NCBI GenBank assembly: GCA_045592625.1
Contig: JAZNVC010000014.1
Span: forward strand, 1-50,149
Direction: 5' to 3'
Length of the DNA stretch: 50,149 nt
From: SIG607 sp045592625
Lineage (GTDB): Bacteria; Bacillota; Clostridia; Oscillospirales; Acutalibacteraceae
Notes under the pieces: generated by a model
What the model was told of the DNA's origin: nothing
Databases searched by the model: none
What the model saw: only the letters and a program-made list of their open reading frames with translations
Program-made: the position numbers and the translations under genes
Shown here: one piece after another, positions 6,963 to 15,745 of the stretch
Layout of the letters: each line of letters begins with the position of its first letter
How positions within the stretch are numbered: the first letter of the stretch is position 1

Positions 6963-8075
6963 ATGGCTAAAACCAATATTGTTGACTGGAAAACCATTAC
7001 TGATTTTGTAATTGATGCTTTTGTCGGTTACGGAATCCCAAGAAAAGATGCTGAAATTTGCGCCGATGTTTTACTTGAGTCCGATAAAAGAGGCATTGAA
7101 TCTCACGGAGTAAACCGTTTTAAACCGGTTTATCTTGACAGAATTAAAGCAGGAATTCAAAATGCCGTTACCGAAATAGAAATTGTAAAAGAAACGCCTA
7201 CCACTGCAGTTTTAGATGGTCATCACGGTATGGGACAGGTTATAGGCCATAAGGCTATGAGTATGGCAATTGCTAAAGCTAAGGAATATGGTATGGGTAT
7301 GGTTGTTGTGCGTAATTCCTGTCACTATGGTATTGCCGGATACTATTCATCTATGGCTACAAAGGCAGGCTGTATTGGTATGACAGGTACTAATGCCCGT
7401 CCGTCTGTTGCTCCAACCCACGGTGTTGAAGGTATGTTCGGAACTAATCCTTTTACTATCGGTGTACCTACCGATGAAGCCTTTGATTTTAACTTTGACT
7501 GTGCAACCTCTATTACTCAAAATGGTAAGATTGAGTATTATGAGCGTATAGGCGAGGACGTTCATCCCGGCACTATTATTGCTGACGACGGTTCCGCTGT
7601 TGAGGGAGATGCAGGTGTTGCTCTTAAGAAAATAAGAAACGGTACGGCAGCTCTTACTACTTTGGGCGGAATTGGTGAAGACCTTGGCGGATATAAGGGT
7701 TATGGCTTTGCTTTGGCTGTTGAATTTTTCTCTTCGATTCTTCAGGATGGTGCTTACGGTAAAGCCCTTGACGGTAAGGATGAAAACGGAAATATCCGTC
7801 CTTATCAGCTTGGACATTGGTTTATTGCTATTGATACCGAACACTTTATGGGTGAGGATATTGCACGTAAAAAAGCGGGTGAAATCAGCAGAAGTATGAG
7901 AGCCTCTAAGAAAGCACCGGGTGCTCAGCGTATTTATACAGCAGGCGAAAAGGAATATGAAATCCGTCTTGCAAGAAAAGACGGAGTGCCCATTAACGAA
8001 TCGGTACAAAAAGAAATTATTGCTGTTCGTGATGAACTTGGTCTTACTCAGTACAAATTCCCTTGGGAAGAATAA
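6963..8075 (+). CDS. Ldh2/malate-L-lactate dehydrogenase family NAD(P)-dependent oxidoreductase
   Basis: A 370-residue member of the Ldh2 family, whose members reduce or oxidise 2-oxo/2-hydroxy acids (malate, L-sulfolactate, ureidoglycolate, diketogulonate) with NAD(P)H. The family is recognised from ESDKRGIESHGVNRF near residues 39-53 (catalytic His48), VVVRNSCHYGIAGYYS near 115-130, the GTNPFTIGVPT segment and LGGYKGYGFALAVEFFSSIL near 245-265. It is cytoplasmic and soluble. The strong AAGGAGG and private promoter and terminator show a single-gene unit. Substrate cannot be fixed from sequence alone; malate or lactate dehydrogenase is the customary label. Confidence 0.85.
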   Translation: MAKTNIVDWKTITDFVIDAFVGYGIPRKDAEICADVLLESDKRGIESHGVNRFKPVYLDRIKAGIQNAVTEIEIVKETPTTAVLDGHHGMGQVIGHKAMSMAIAKAKEYGMGMVVVRNSCHYGIAGYYSSMATKAGCIGMTGTNARPSVAPTHGVEGMFGTNPFTIGVPTDEAFDFNFDCATSITQNGKIEYYERIGEDVHPGTIIADDGSAVEGDAGVALKKIRNGTAALTTLGGIGEDLGGYKGYGFALAVEFFSSILQDGAYGKALDGKDENGNIRPYQLGHWFIAIDTEHFMGEDIARKKAGEISRSMRASKKAPGAQRIYTAGEKEYEIRLARKDGVPINESVQKEIIAVRDELGLTQYKFPWEE

Positions 8076-8080
8076 TTTTA

Positions 8081-8105
8081 AGAGACGGGGAACCGTCTCT
8101 TTTTA
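8081..8105 (+). terminator. Terminator after the Ldh2-family gene
   Basis: AGAGACGG GGAA CCGTCTCT then TTTT: perfect 8-bp stem, GGAA tetraloop. Confidence 0.9.
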
Positions 8106-8111
8106 TTTTAC

Positions 8112-8140
8112 TTGCTACTATATTTTAAATTTGATATAAT
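8112..8140 (+). promoter_or_regulatory. Promoter of the 8173 lipoprotein unit
   Basis: TTGCTA at 8112-8117, 17 bases, TATAAT at 8135-8140. The transcript probably covers the lipoprotein, GNAT and HD genes down to the terminator at 9806. Confidence 0.65.
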
Positions 8141-8172
8141 AATAACAGTAAAGAGTATTGGAGGAAAAATGA

Positions 8173-8736
8173 ATGAAGATAATAACAGCTTTTCTAGTCA
8201 ACTTAGTCGTTATATTTTCCCTTTGTGCTTGTGGCTATAATTTTGAAGTTATTGATAAATCGGTTGACTTTAACGCACAGTATATTCGTACAGGTGCGTA
8301 TGCTGAAGTCAGTTATCCTATAGTTGCGGTTTTGAAGAGCAAAAATAACCTTGATGATTATTATAACAATAATAAAACTGTTTTTAATTTAGAAAGAAAA
8401 AGTATTGAAGCGGGATATACAGGTCAAACTATCGGTTTTCTTGATGCAGTTGATAACTATAATGAAGATTTTTTTGAAAATAATTTTCTTATATTGATAG
8501 TGCTTGAGGAACCAAGTGGTTCAATTACTCATAAGATTAATAAAACTTTTATTACAACCGATGATAAATGTCGTATCGAAATTGAAACTGCCTGTCCTGA
8601 TTTTTGTTCCGATGATATGGAATATTGGCATATTTTAATTGAGATTTCAAAAGAGAATGCCCCTAAAAATTATAAAGATATTGAACTTATTAAGGATAAT
8701 GAACATATAAAAATCGAAAATTGGTATGCGTTTTAA
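8173..8736 (+). CDS. Putative lipoprotein of unknown function
   Basis: 187 residues beginning with a lipoprotein signal: hydrophobic residues 4-16 and the lipobox LCAC with Cys20 as acylation site. The mature part is acidic with mixed strands and helices; two further cysteines (in ACPDFCSDD) could pair. Nothing identifies an enzyme. GGAGG at 8160-8164 is 8 bases before ATG 8173; an out-of-frame ATG at 8169 is nearer but leads nowhere. It heads a probable three-gene unit with an acetyltransferase and an HD hydrolase, but the genes look unrelated in function. Confidence 0.65.
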   Translation: MKIITAFLVNLVVIFSLCACGYNFEVIDKSVDFNAQYIRTGAYAEVSYPIVAVLKSKNNLDDYYNNNKTVFNLERKSIEAGYTGQTIGFLDAVDNYNEDFFENNFLILIVLEEPSGSITHKINKTFITTDDKCRIEIETACPDFCSDDMEYWHILIEISKENAPKNYKDIELIKDNEHIKIENWYAF

Positions 8737-8769
8737 CTTTTGGTACTGTTAAACGCTTTTTGGTGGTAA

Positions 8770-9210
8770 ATGATGAATTTAGTTATTAAAAATTTTGATG
8801 AACTTAGCAACAGACAGATATATGAGATTCTTCGTGCTCGTTCACAGGTGTTTATAGTTGAAGAAAGAATGAACTGTCAAGATATGGATTACATAGATTT
8901 TAACAGTCGTCATTATTTTATTGAGGAACAGGGTAGAGTCCTTTCTTATATGCGAGTATACTATGAAGATGAAACTAAAGAAGCTGTTAAAATCGGACGT
9001 GTACTCAGCATTAAACGTTTGGTCGGTCTGGGCAGAAAACTGTTTGAAAGCAGTCTTTTTGATATTAAGGAATATTTTAAAGCAGATAAAATAATATTAC
9101 ACTCTCAAAAACAAGCTATAGGTTTTTATGAAAAACTCGGTTTTAAAGTAATATCCGATGAATATTTAGAAGAAGGCGTTGTTCACGTAACTATGATGCT
9201 AAAAATTTAG
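8770..9210 (+). CDS. GNAT N-acetyltransferase, ElaA-like
   Basis: 146 residues with the ElaA signature: IYEILRARSQVFIVEERMNC at residues 17-36, then the acidic DMDYIDFNSRHYF pair of strands, a shortened acetyl-CoA loop (IGRVLSIKRLVGLGRKLFES) and HSQKQAIGFYEKLGFKVIS at the end. Family members transfer an acetyl group from acetyl-CoA; the ElaA acceptor is not known. Start ATG 8770 or 8773, both behind GGTGG. It lies 10 bases ahead of the HD gene, so the two are co-transcribed. Confidence 0.8.
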   Translation: MMNLVIKNFDELSNRQIYEILRARSQVFIVEERMNCQDMDYIDFNSRHYFIEEQGRVLSYMRVYYEDETKEAVKIGRVLSIKRLVGLGRKLFESSLFDIKEYFKADKIILHSQKQAIGFYEKLGFKVISDEYLEEGVVHVTMMLKI

Positions 9211-9220
9211 GGGGAAGAAT

Positions 9221-9805
9221 ATGGATAGTCGCTTAGAAAAACAGCTGGAATTTTCTTTGGAAATAGATAAGGAAAAAGAAATTTACCGCCAAACACATAT
9301 AATCGGTCTTAAAAGAAAGGAAAATGATGCTGAACACGCTTGGCATATGGCAATTATGGCGTATCTTTTAAGAGAATACAGTAACAAGGATATAGATATT
9401 TTAAAGGTGATTTTAATGTGTCTGATTCACGATATAGTAGAAATTGATGCGGGTGATACCTATGCTTACGATAGTGTAAATCTTGAAACTCAAAAGAATC
9501 GTGAAAATATTGCTAAAGAACGTATTTTTTCACTTCTACCCGATGAACAAAGGACAGAAATGATAAGTCTATTTGATGAGTTTGAAGAAAATATTACCCC
9601 TGAAGCTAATTTTGCTCACGCTATGGATAATCTGCAACCGTTGATTTTAAACGACAGTAATAATGGTGAGGATTGGAGAGAACACGGCATATATGCTGAT
9701 CAGGTATATAGAAGACAAATAAATACCAAAAAAGGCTCGGAAAAACTTTACGAAATTACCGAAATGATTATTAAGTCAAATATTAAAAAAGGAAATCTTA
9801 AATAA
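9221..9805 (+). CDS. HD-domain phosphohydrolase (YfbR/HDDC2-like)
   Basis: 194 residues of the HD superfamily. Metal ligands are visible: ENDAEHAWHMA gives the first His, CLIHDIVEIDAGDT gives the HD pair plus the downstream Glu-Ile-Asp, and AHAMDNLQPLIL supplies the last Asp. This arrangement (AEHxWH, HDxxEIDAGD, DNLQP) is that of the HDDC2/YfbR-like group, of which several are 5'-deoxynucleotidases or act on nucleotides. It ends at a strong terminator. The exact substrate is inferred only by family. Confidence 0.8.
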   Translation: MDSRLEKQLEFSLEIDKEKEIYRQTHIIGLKRKENDAEHAWHMAIMAYLLREYSNKDIDILKVILMCLIHDIVEIDAGDTYAYDSVNLETQKNRENIAKERIFSLLPDEQRTEMISLFDEFEENITPEANFAHAMDNLQPLILNDSNNGEDWREHGIYADQVYRRQINTKKGSEKLYEITEMIIKSNIKKGNLK

Positions 9806-9847
9806 AAAAACACCTCGTTTTTTAAAAATAAAAACGAGGTGTTTTTT
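9806..9847. terminator. Strong symmetric terminator
   Basis: AAAACACCTCGTTTTT and AAAAACGAGGTGTTTT form a 16-bp stem with a loop of about 7 bases, then TTTT. It ends the HD gene unit. Confidence 0.85.
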
Positions 9848-9879
9848 GTAGCAATAATACGGAAAATTTCTTTAAAAGG

Positions 9880-9909
9880 TTGACAAAAAGGGGTAGAATT
9901 TGGTACAAT
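9880..9909 (+). promoter_or_regulatory. Promoter of the yicC-remA-gmk operon
   Basis: TTGACA at 9880-9885, 18 bases, TACAAT at 9904-9909. It heads the long housekeeping run. Confidence 0.75.
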
Positions 9910-9955
9910 AAAATGAATAAATTGGCTAAGTGTGTCAATATGGAGTGTGATGTTT

Positions 9956-10834
9956 ATGGCTAACAGTATGACGGGCTACGGAAGAGCTCAAATGCTGCTT
10001 GAAAATATGGATATTACTGTTGAAATTAAAGCAGTAAATCACAGATATTTGGAACTGTCTTCAAAGGTTCCTCGTTCCTATGGTTTTCTTGAAGAAAAAA
10101 TTTCTTCTTCTTTAAAACAGAGAATTGCAAGAGGTAAAATTGAAGTTTACGTTTCTGTGGTAAATATGGGAGACAGCGATACTCTTATTGAGCTTAATAA
10201 GGAATATGCCGATGCGTATATTTCGGCTTTAAATGCTCTTGGGAAAGAATATGGTATTAAAAAAGATATTACCGTTATGGGTGTTGCTCATAACAGTGAA
10301 GTGTTTAAGGTTACCAAAAAGCAGATAGACGAAGAACTTATTACAAATCAAGTTCTTACTGTTCTTAATGCCGCTACCGATAACTTTATTGCTATGAGAA
10401 GTGTTGAGGGCAAACGCCTCTGCGAAGACGTGCTTTCAAGAATTAACATAATACGTGAAAAGGTTGCCTTTATTGAAGAAAAATCTCCTGAAACTGTACG
10501 TGCATATCGTGAAAAACTTGAACAGAAAATTAAAGAGCTTATTGGTGATGTTCAGATTGATGAACAACGAATTTTAACCGAAACGGCAATTTATGCTGAC
10601 AAGGTAGCTGTTGCAGAAGAAACTGTACGACTGAGAAGTCATTTAATTCAGGTTGAAGAACTTCTTGCAAAAGACGAGCCTATTGGTAGAAAACTTGACT
10701 TTATTGTTCAGGAAATGAACCGCGAAGCAAATACAACCGGCTCTAAATCTCAGGATATCGAGATTACCAATGCTGTTGTTGATATTAAGGCAGAAATAGA
10801 AAAAATACGTGAACAGATTCAAAATTTGGAGTAA
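9956..10834 (+). CDS. yicC: YicC/YloC family endoribonuclease
   Basis: 292 residues from the start chosen here. The N-terminus MANSMTGYGRA is diagnostic for YicC/YloC; EIKAVNHRYLELSSKVPR and the C-terminal KLDFIVQEMNREANTTGSKS are the other two conserved blocks. YicC/YloC proteins are RNases that act on small or structured RNAs. An upstream GTG at 9932 would add eight residues, but GGAG at 9942-9945 favours ATG 9956, and the family starts at this Met. It is followed 5 bases later by remA and then gmk, the order also found in Bacillus. Confidence 0.9.
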   Translation: MANSMTGYGRAQMLLENMDITVEIKAVNHRYLELSSKVPRSYGFLEEKISSSLKQRIARGKIEVYVSVVNMGDSDTLIELNKEYADAYISALNALGKEYGIKKDITVMGVAHNSEVFKVTKKQIDEELITNQVLTVLNAATDNFIAMRSVEGKRLCEDVLSRINIIREKVAFIEEKSPETVRAYREKLEQKIKELIGDVQIDEQRILTETAIYADKVAVAEETVRLRSHLIQVEELLAKDEPIGRKLDFIVQEMNREANTTGSKSQDIEITNAVVDIKAEIEKIREQIQNLE

Positions 10835-10839
10835 GATTT

Positions 10840-11112
10840 ATGAAACTTGTTAATATTGGTTTTGGTAATATGATTTCGGCTAACAGAATGGTTGCAATAG
10901 TTAGTCCCGAATCTGCACCTATAAAACGTATGATAAGCGATGCGAAAGAAAAAGGTAATCTTATTGATGCTACCCACGGAAGAAGAACAAGAGCAGTAAT
11001 AATTACTGACAGCGACCATATTATTCTCACCTATCTTCAGTCTGAAACGGTTGCTAACCGAATGACCGATGATTCTATAGAAGTGGATGAAACGGGGGAC
11101 GAAAATGAATAA
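10840..11112 (+). CDS. remA: RemA/DUF370 extracellular matrix regulator
   Basis: 90 residues, the usual size. NIGFGNMISANRMVAIVSPE, then AKEKGNLIDATHGRRTRAV and ITDSDHIILT are the DUF370 hallmark; the HGRRTR patch is the conserved basic DNA-binding surface. In Bacillus subtilis RemA activates biofilm-matrix operons. It overlaps the start of gmk by 8 bases and sits between yicC and gmk, as in many Bacillota. Confidence 0.92.
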   Translation: MKLVNIGFGNMISANRMVAIVSPESAPIKRMISDAKEKGNLIDATHGRRTRAVIITDSDHIILTYLQSETVANRMTDDSIEVDETGDENE

Positions 11113-11713
11113 AGGAAAGCTTATAATTTTTTCGGGTCCTTCGGGATCGGGAAAGGACACTTTACTTGCAAAGCTTTTTGAGCGTCATCCGGAAATTAAA
11201 CTTTCTATTTCTTCGATTACCCGTCCTATGCGGACAGGTGAAGTAGAGGGAGAAAAATACCACTTTATTTCCCGTGAAGAATTTGAGCAACGTCTTTCAA
11301 GGGATGAGTTTTTGGAGCATAACGTTTATGTGAATAATTACTACGGTACTCCAAAGCAGCCTGTTATAAACGCTATTGAAAACGGTCAAGACATTATACT
11401 TGAAATCGACGTTAACGGAGCCGCTTTGGTAAGAGAAAAAATTAAGGATGCAATAAGTATTTTTATAATGCCGCCTTCATATGAAGAACTTAAACGCAGA
11501 CTTACGGGCAGAGGTACCGACAGTAATGACGTTATAAACCAAAGACTTAATGCTGCTCTGAGTGAAATTGAACGTGCAAATGAGTACGATTACATTGTTA
11601 CGAACGATATTATTGACCGTGCTGTTGATTATATTATTCATATAATACTTGCCAATCGTCTTACTTATGACAGGCAAAAAGATTTTATTGATGAGGTGCT
11701 TAAAAAATGTTAA
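11105..11713 (+). CDS. gmk: Guanylate kinase
   Basis: Converts GMP and ATP to GDP and ADP. P-loop GPSGSGKDTL (residues 11-20), SITRPMRTGEVEGEKYHFIS for GMP binding, DIILEIDVNGA for the second nucleotide contact, and RLTGRGTDS for the lid. 202 residues from ATG 11105, which stands 5 bases after GGGGGA; a GTG/ATG further upstream (11087) would overlap remA more and add a non-family extension. Stop overlaps the start of rpoZ (ATG at 11707). Confidence 0.95.
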   Translation: MNKGKLIIFSGPSGSGKDTLLAKLFERHPEIKLSISSITRPMRTGEVEGEKYHFISREEFEQRLSRDEFLEHNVYVNNYYGTPKQPVINAIENGQDIILEIDVNGAALVREKIKDAISIFIMPPSYEELKRRLTGRGTDSNDVINQRLNAALSEIERANEYDYIVTNDIIDRAVDYIIHIILANRLTYDRQKDFIDEVLKKC

Positions 11714-11889
11714 ATCCCGCTATTGGTAAACTTATTCAAAATTGTGATAATCGTTATAGTCTTGTGCTTAACATTGCTAAAGAGGCAAGAAAAATTGCTG
11801 ATGAAGCAGTTGTTAAAGAAGAGATTATTATTGAAAAACCTGTTTCTCTTGCGATTGACAAAATTGCAAACGAGAAAGGACTTCTATAA
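11707..11889 (+). CDS. rpoZ: RNA polymerase omega subunit
   Basis: 60 residues, short but normal for Bacillota. NRYSLVLNIAKEARKIADEA is the omega motif that binds the beta' C-terminal tail; EKPVSLAIDKIANEKG forms the last helix. Omega promotes assembly of RNA polymerase. Overlaps gmk by 7 bases. In Bacillus coaBC would follow between rpoZ and priA; it is absent here. Confidence 0.9.
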   Translation: MLNPAIGKLIQNCDNRYSLVLNIAKEARKIADEAVVKEEIIIEKPVSLAIDKIANEKGLL

Positions 11890-11920
11890 TTAGTGAATTT
11901 TAAGAGGGGTAGGTGTCTGT

Positions 11921-14347
11921 ATGAGAATAATCGCTAAGGTCGTAATAGACGGTGCTACGTCTCAATTTGACAGACAATATTCCTATCTTGTGCCTGAGAA
12001 TTTGCTTAAAAATTGTCAGGCTGGTATGAGGGTATTGGTTCCTTTTGGACGTGCCAACCTAAAAAAGCAGGGCTTTGTTATGGAAACCGAAGAGGTTTCA
12101 AACTGTGAAGGTTTAAAATCCATAATAAGTATTTTTGATTCTTCACCTATTCTTAACGACGAAATGATAAAGCTTTGTCAGTGGATGAGAAATCAAACCT
12201 TCTGCACTTATTTTGATGCAATTCATTCAATTATTCCTGCAGGAATAGGAATGAAACTTATCGAAAAACTTACCTCAAACAAAGATTTTGATAGGTCACT
12301 TCTTAATGAAACAGAAAAATCTATTTACGATTACATCCTTAATAAAGGAAGCGTAAAATCGGATGCTTTACTAAAAAATCTTTGCTTAACCGATGATTCT
12401 CTTATAAATTCTCTTGTTTTAAAGGGTGCCATTTTAAGAGAAGATGATGCTGTGCAGAAAATGGGCGATGCCACTATGAAAATGGCTCACCTTGAGGTTT
12501 CAGCTGATGAACTGAGTGCTTACTCTATTACAGCAAAGCAGAGCCTTGTAACCGATTATCTATCGGGTGCAGGTGATACTTCGGTAAAGGAACTTATATA
12601 CTATACAGGGGTTAGTGTTTCGGTGATTGAAACCCTTCATAAAAATAAAATTATTTCTCTTTATGAAAAAGAGGTTTTTCGTTTGCCCTACAGTTTTAGT
12701 GAAAACGGCCAACGAAATGATATAGAACTTACTCAGTCGCAACAGAAAGCATATGATGAATTAATTAAAAAACTTAATATAGAGGGCGGGGCTTGTTCTC
12801 TTTTATATGGTGTTACGGGAAGCGGTAAAACACAGGTATTTCTAAAGCTTGTAGATACCGTAGTTGATTCAGGCAAGGGTGTAATTATTATGGTGCCCGA
12901 AATTTCCCTCACTCCCCAAACCCTTTCTCTTTTTGGTAAGCGTTACGGTAATAAGGTGGCGGTTTTCCATAGTGCAATGTCACAAGGACAGCGAATGGAT
13001 GAATGGAAAAGAGTAAAAAGCGGTCAGGCAATAGTTGCAATAGGAACACGTTCTGCCGTTTTTGCCCCTGTTAAAAATCTTGGACTTATCGTTATGGATG
13101 AGGAACAGGAGCATACCTATAAATCGGAAAGTTCTCCACGTTTTCACGCTCGGAACATTGCTAAATTCAGGGCAAATTATCATAATTCGCTTTTACTTCT
13201 TGCTTCCGCCACACCTTCAATGGAGTCATATTATAATGCTTTAAATGGCAAATACTCTCTCCATAAGCTTACCGAAAGATTTGGTGCTGCACAACTTCCC
13301 TTTGTATCTACCGTGGATATGAAATCCGAAATTTTTTCTGGTAACAGCGGATGTATCAGCAGAAAACTGGCGGATGAAATAGACCTTGTTTTAAAAAATA
13401 ATAAACAGGCAATTTTGCTTTTAAACAGACGAGGATATAATACTTATATATCCTGTTCTGTGTGCAGTTATGTTGCTACCTGTCCAAATTGCAGTATTTC
13501 GCTTACCTATCATTCAGCCAATAAACGAATGATGTGCCATTACTGCGGATATTCCGAGCCTGTTTCTAAAAAATGTCCGAAATGTTCAAGTGAGCATTTG
13601 CGTTTTTACGGAATGGGGACACAAAAGGTAGAGGATGAACTGAATCTCCTCTTTCCGAAAGCTAAAATATTAAGACTTGATGCAGACAGTACTATGTCAA
13701 GAGATTCTTTTAGTTCATATTTAAACCGCTTTTCCTGTGGTGAATATGACATAATGCTTGGCACACAAATGGTAGCAAAAGGACTTGATTTTCCAAATGT
13801 TACGCTTGTTGGAGTAATAGGCGCAGATCAAGCTATGTTTAGTGAAGATTATCGCAGTTATGAACGTACTTTTTCGTTGCTTACTCAGGTGGTAGGACGT
13901 GCAGGTAGGGGAGATTATGAGGGCAAAGCAATTATTCAAACTGTATCTCCCGATAGTAATATAATTCATCTTGCTGTGCGTCAGGATTACGAGGCTTTTT
14001 ATAATGACGAGATACTGACCAGAAAAATGATGGTTTATCCGCCGTTTTGTGATATTGCCGTTCTATCGGTTTCATCCACTGTAAGAGATGTTGCCTTAGA
14101 TACGATAAATAATATTTTTGAATGTATTAAAGATTTATTGGATAACGATTATAAGGATGTAAAACTGCATATTCTCGGCCCGTCAGCCGCGGCTGTACCT
14201 AAAATTAATTTAAGATATCGTTTCAGAATGATAATTAAATGCAGATTTAATGCAAGATTTCGTGAAATGATTAAAAAGGCTATGTCGGTTAAACGTAAAG
14301 GCGATGTGTCGATAAATATAGACATTAATCCCGAATCGGTTATTTAG
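11921..14347 (+). CDS. priA: Primosomal replication protein N' (PriA helicase)
   Basis: An 808-residue superfamily-2 DNA helicase that reloads the replisome at stalled forks. N-terminal 3'-DNA-binding domain (DRQYSYLVPENL, GMRVLVPFGRANLKKQGFV), Walker A LLYGVTGSGKTQVF near residues 294-307, Walker B MDEEQEHTYKSE, then a zinc region with four paired cysteine motifs (CSVC, CPNC, CHYC, CPKC) near residues 512-550, and the helicase motifs LGTQMVAKGLDFPNV and QVVGRAGRG. All parts are present. Ribosome site GAGGGG precedes the ATG, and 8 bases separate it from def. Confidence 0.95.
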   Translation: MRIIAKVVIDGATSQFDRQYSYLVPENLLKNCQAGMRVLVPFGRANLKKQGFVMETEEVSNCEGLKSIISIFDSSPILNDEMIKLCQWMRNQTFCTYFDAIHSIIPAGIGMKLIEKLTSNKDFDRSLLNETEKSIYDYILNKGSVKSDALLKNLCLTDDSLINSLVLKGAILREDDAVQKMGDATMKMAHLEVSADELSAYSITAKQSLVTDYLSGAGDTSVKELIYYTGVSVSVIETLHKNKIISLYEKEVFRLPYSFSENGQRNDIELTQSQQKAYDELIKKLNIEGGACSLLYGVTGSGKTQVFLKLVDTVVDSGKGVIIMVPEISLTPQTLSLFGKRYGNKVAVFHSAMSQGQRMDEWKRVKSGQAIVAIGTRSAVFAPVKNLGLIVMDEEQEHTYKSESSPRFHARNIAKFRANYHNSLLLLASATPSMESYYNALNGKYSLHKLTERFGAAQLPFVSTVDMKSEIFSGNSGCISRKLADEIDLVLKNNKQAILLLNRRGYNTYISCSVCSYVATCPNCSISLTYHSANKRMMCHYCGYSEPVSKKCPKCSSEHLRFYGMGTQKVEDELNLLFPKAKILRLDADSTMSRDSFSSYLNRFSCGEYDIMLGTQMVAKGLDFPNVTLVGVIGADQAMFSEDYRSYERTFSLLTQVVGRAGRGDYEGKAIIQTVSPDSNIIHLAVRQDYEAFYNDEILTRKMMVYPPFCDIAVLSVSSTVRDVALDTINNIFECIKDLLDNDYKDVKLHILGPSAAAVPKINLRYRFRMIIKCRFNARFREMIKKAMSVKRKGDVSINIDINPESVI

Positions 14348-14355
14348 GAGGAATT

Positions 14356-14796
14356 ATGGCTATTCGTGAAATAACTAAATACGGTAAAGACGAAATTCTT
14401 CGCAAGGTTTGCCGTACGCAACTTAATTTTGATGACCGTCTTGCTCAGATTTTAGACGATATGGCAGATACTATGTATGATGCGGATGGAGTAGGTCTTG
14501 CTGCTCCGCAAATTGGAATTCTTCGTCGTTTTTGCGTTATAGATATTGGTGAAGGCATAGTAGAACTGATTAACCCAGTAATTATGGAAACAAAAGGTGA
14601 ACAGTGCGGTCAGGAAGGATGTCTTTCCATTCCCGGTAAATATGAGGATGTAACCCGTCCGATGTATGTTAAGGTACGTGCCCAAAATCGTAAAGGTGAA
14701 AATATAATAATAGAGGGCGAAGGACTTATGGCACGAGCTCTCTGTCACGAAATCGAGCATCTTGACGGCATACTTTTTATAGATAAAGTTAAATGA
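14356..14796 (+). CDS. def: Peptide deformylase
   Basis: Removes the formyl group from nascent N-terminal methionine. All three family motifs are visible: GVGLAAPQIG (45-54), EGCLS with metal ligand Cys89, and HEIEHLDG with His131, Glu132 and His135. 146 residues, a compact form. It lies directly upstream of fmt, the enzyme that adds the formyl group, in the common def-fmt order. Confidence 0.96.
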   Translation: MAIREITKYGKDEILRKVCRTQLNFDDRLAQILDDMADTMYDADGVGLAAPQIGILRRFCVIDIGEGIVELINPVIMETKGEQCGQEGCLSIPGKYEDVTRPMYVKVRAQNRKGENIIIEGEGLMARALCHEIEHLDGILFIDKVK

Positions 14797-14803
14797 GGTA
14801 TAT

Positions 14804-15745
14804 ATGAAAATAGTTTTTATGGGAACACCCGATTATGCGGTGCCCACACTTGAAGCCCTTATAAAAGACGGTCATACCATTGAGGCTGTTTTTTGTCAGC
14901 CCGATAAACCTGTAGGCAGAAAGAAAATTATGACACCGCCTGCTGTTAAGGTTTACGCTTTAAACCAAGGGTTAAAGGTTTATCAGCCTGATACACTTAA
15001 AAGCGATGATGTATATGAGCTGATAAAAAATATTTTTCCCGATGTAATAGTAGTTGTTGCATACGGGAAAATCCTTCCTGAAAGGATACTAAGTATTGCA
15101 CCTTTAGGTTGTATAAACGGACATGGTTCAATTTTGCCGAAATACAGAGGTGCGGCTCCTATTCAGTGGGCTGTGATAAACGGCGAATCCGAAACAGGCG
15201 TTACGGCTATGTTTATGGATAAGGGTATTGATACGGGGGATATTTTAAAAATAAGCAAAACAAAAATCGGTGAAAACGAAACGGCAGAAGAACTTTTTAA
15301 CAGACTTTCTGTTTTAACCGCCAAGCTTTTAACCGAAACCCTTAATGAAGTTGAACAGGGTAAAATAACGCCTGTAAAACAAAAGGAAGAGGATGCAACC
15401 TTAGCACCTATCATAAATAAAGAGATGGCTTTGATTGACTTTTCAAAGTCGGCTTATGAAATTTTTAATGCAGTCAGAGGCTTTAATTCTTGGCCTGTTG
15501 CCTATTGTATGTATGAAGGAAAAAGACTTAAGATTTTCTCCTGCAAGGTTAACGGAGTTTCCGATTTGCCATATGGCACTGTAGTAAACAGCGAAAATCT
15601 TGCTGTTGTTTGCGGTGACGGAAAATGTATAGAACTTAAAGAAATTCAGCTTGAAGGCAGTAAAAGGATGACTGCTCGGGAATTCTTAATGGGCAAAAAG
15701 ATTCCTGTTGGCACAGTTTTAATCGGCGGTGAACAACGTGGCTGA
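14804..15745 (+). CDS. fmt: Methionyl-tRNA formyltransferase
   Basis: Uses 10-formyl-tetrahydrofolate to formylate initiator Met-tRNA. 313 residues. N-terminal MKIVFMGTPDYAVPTLEAL, the catalytic set Asn105, His107 (NGHGSILPKYRGAAPIQWA) and Asp143 (GIDTGD) are intact; the C-terminal tRNA-binding domain begins near residue 205 (FSKSAYEIFNAVRGFNSWP). Stop overlaps or nearly touches the rsmB start. Confidence 0.96.
   Translation: MKIVFMGTPDYAVPTLEALIKDGHTIEAVFCQPDKPVGRKKIMTPPAVKVYALNQGLKVYQPDTLKSDDVYELIKNIFPDVIVVVAYGKILPERILSIAPLGCINGHGSILPKYRGAAPIQWAVINGESETGVTAMFMDKGIDTGDILKISKTKIGENETAEELFNRLSVLTAKLLTETLNEVEQGKITPVKQKEEDATLAPIINKEMALIDFSKSAYEIFNAVRGFNSWPVAYCMYEGKRLKIFSCKVNGVSDLPYGTVVNSENLAVVCGDGKCIELKEIQLEGSKRMTAREFLMGKKIPVGTVLIGGEQRG

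Noticed and set aside
7347..8009. Long minus-strand frame opposite the Ldh2-family gene.
   Set aside because: Antisense shadow of a clear gene, without ribosome site or recognisable protein features.
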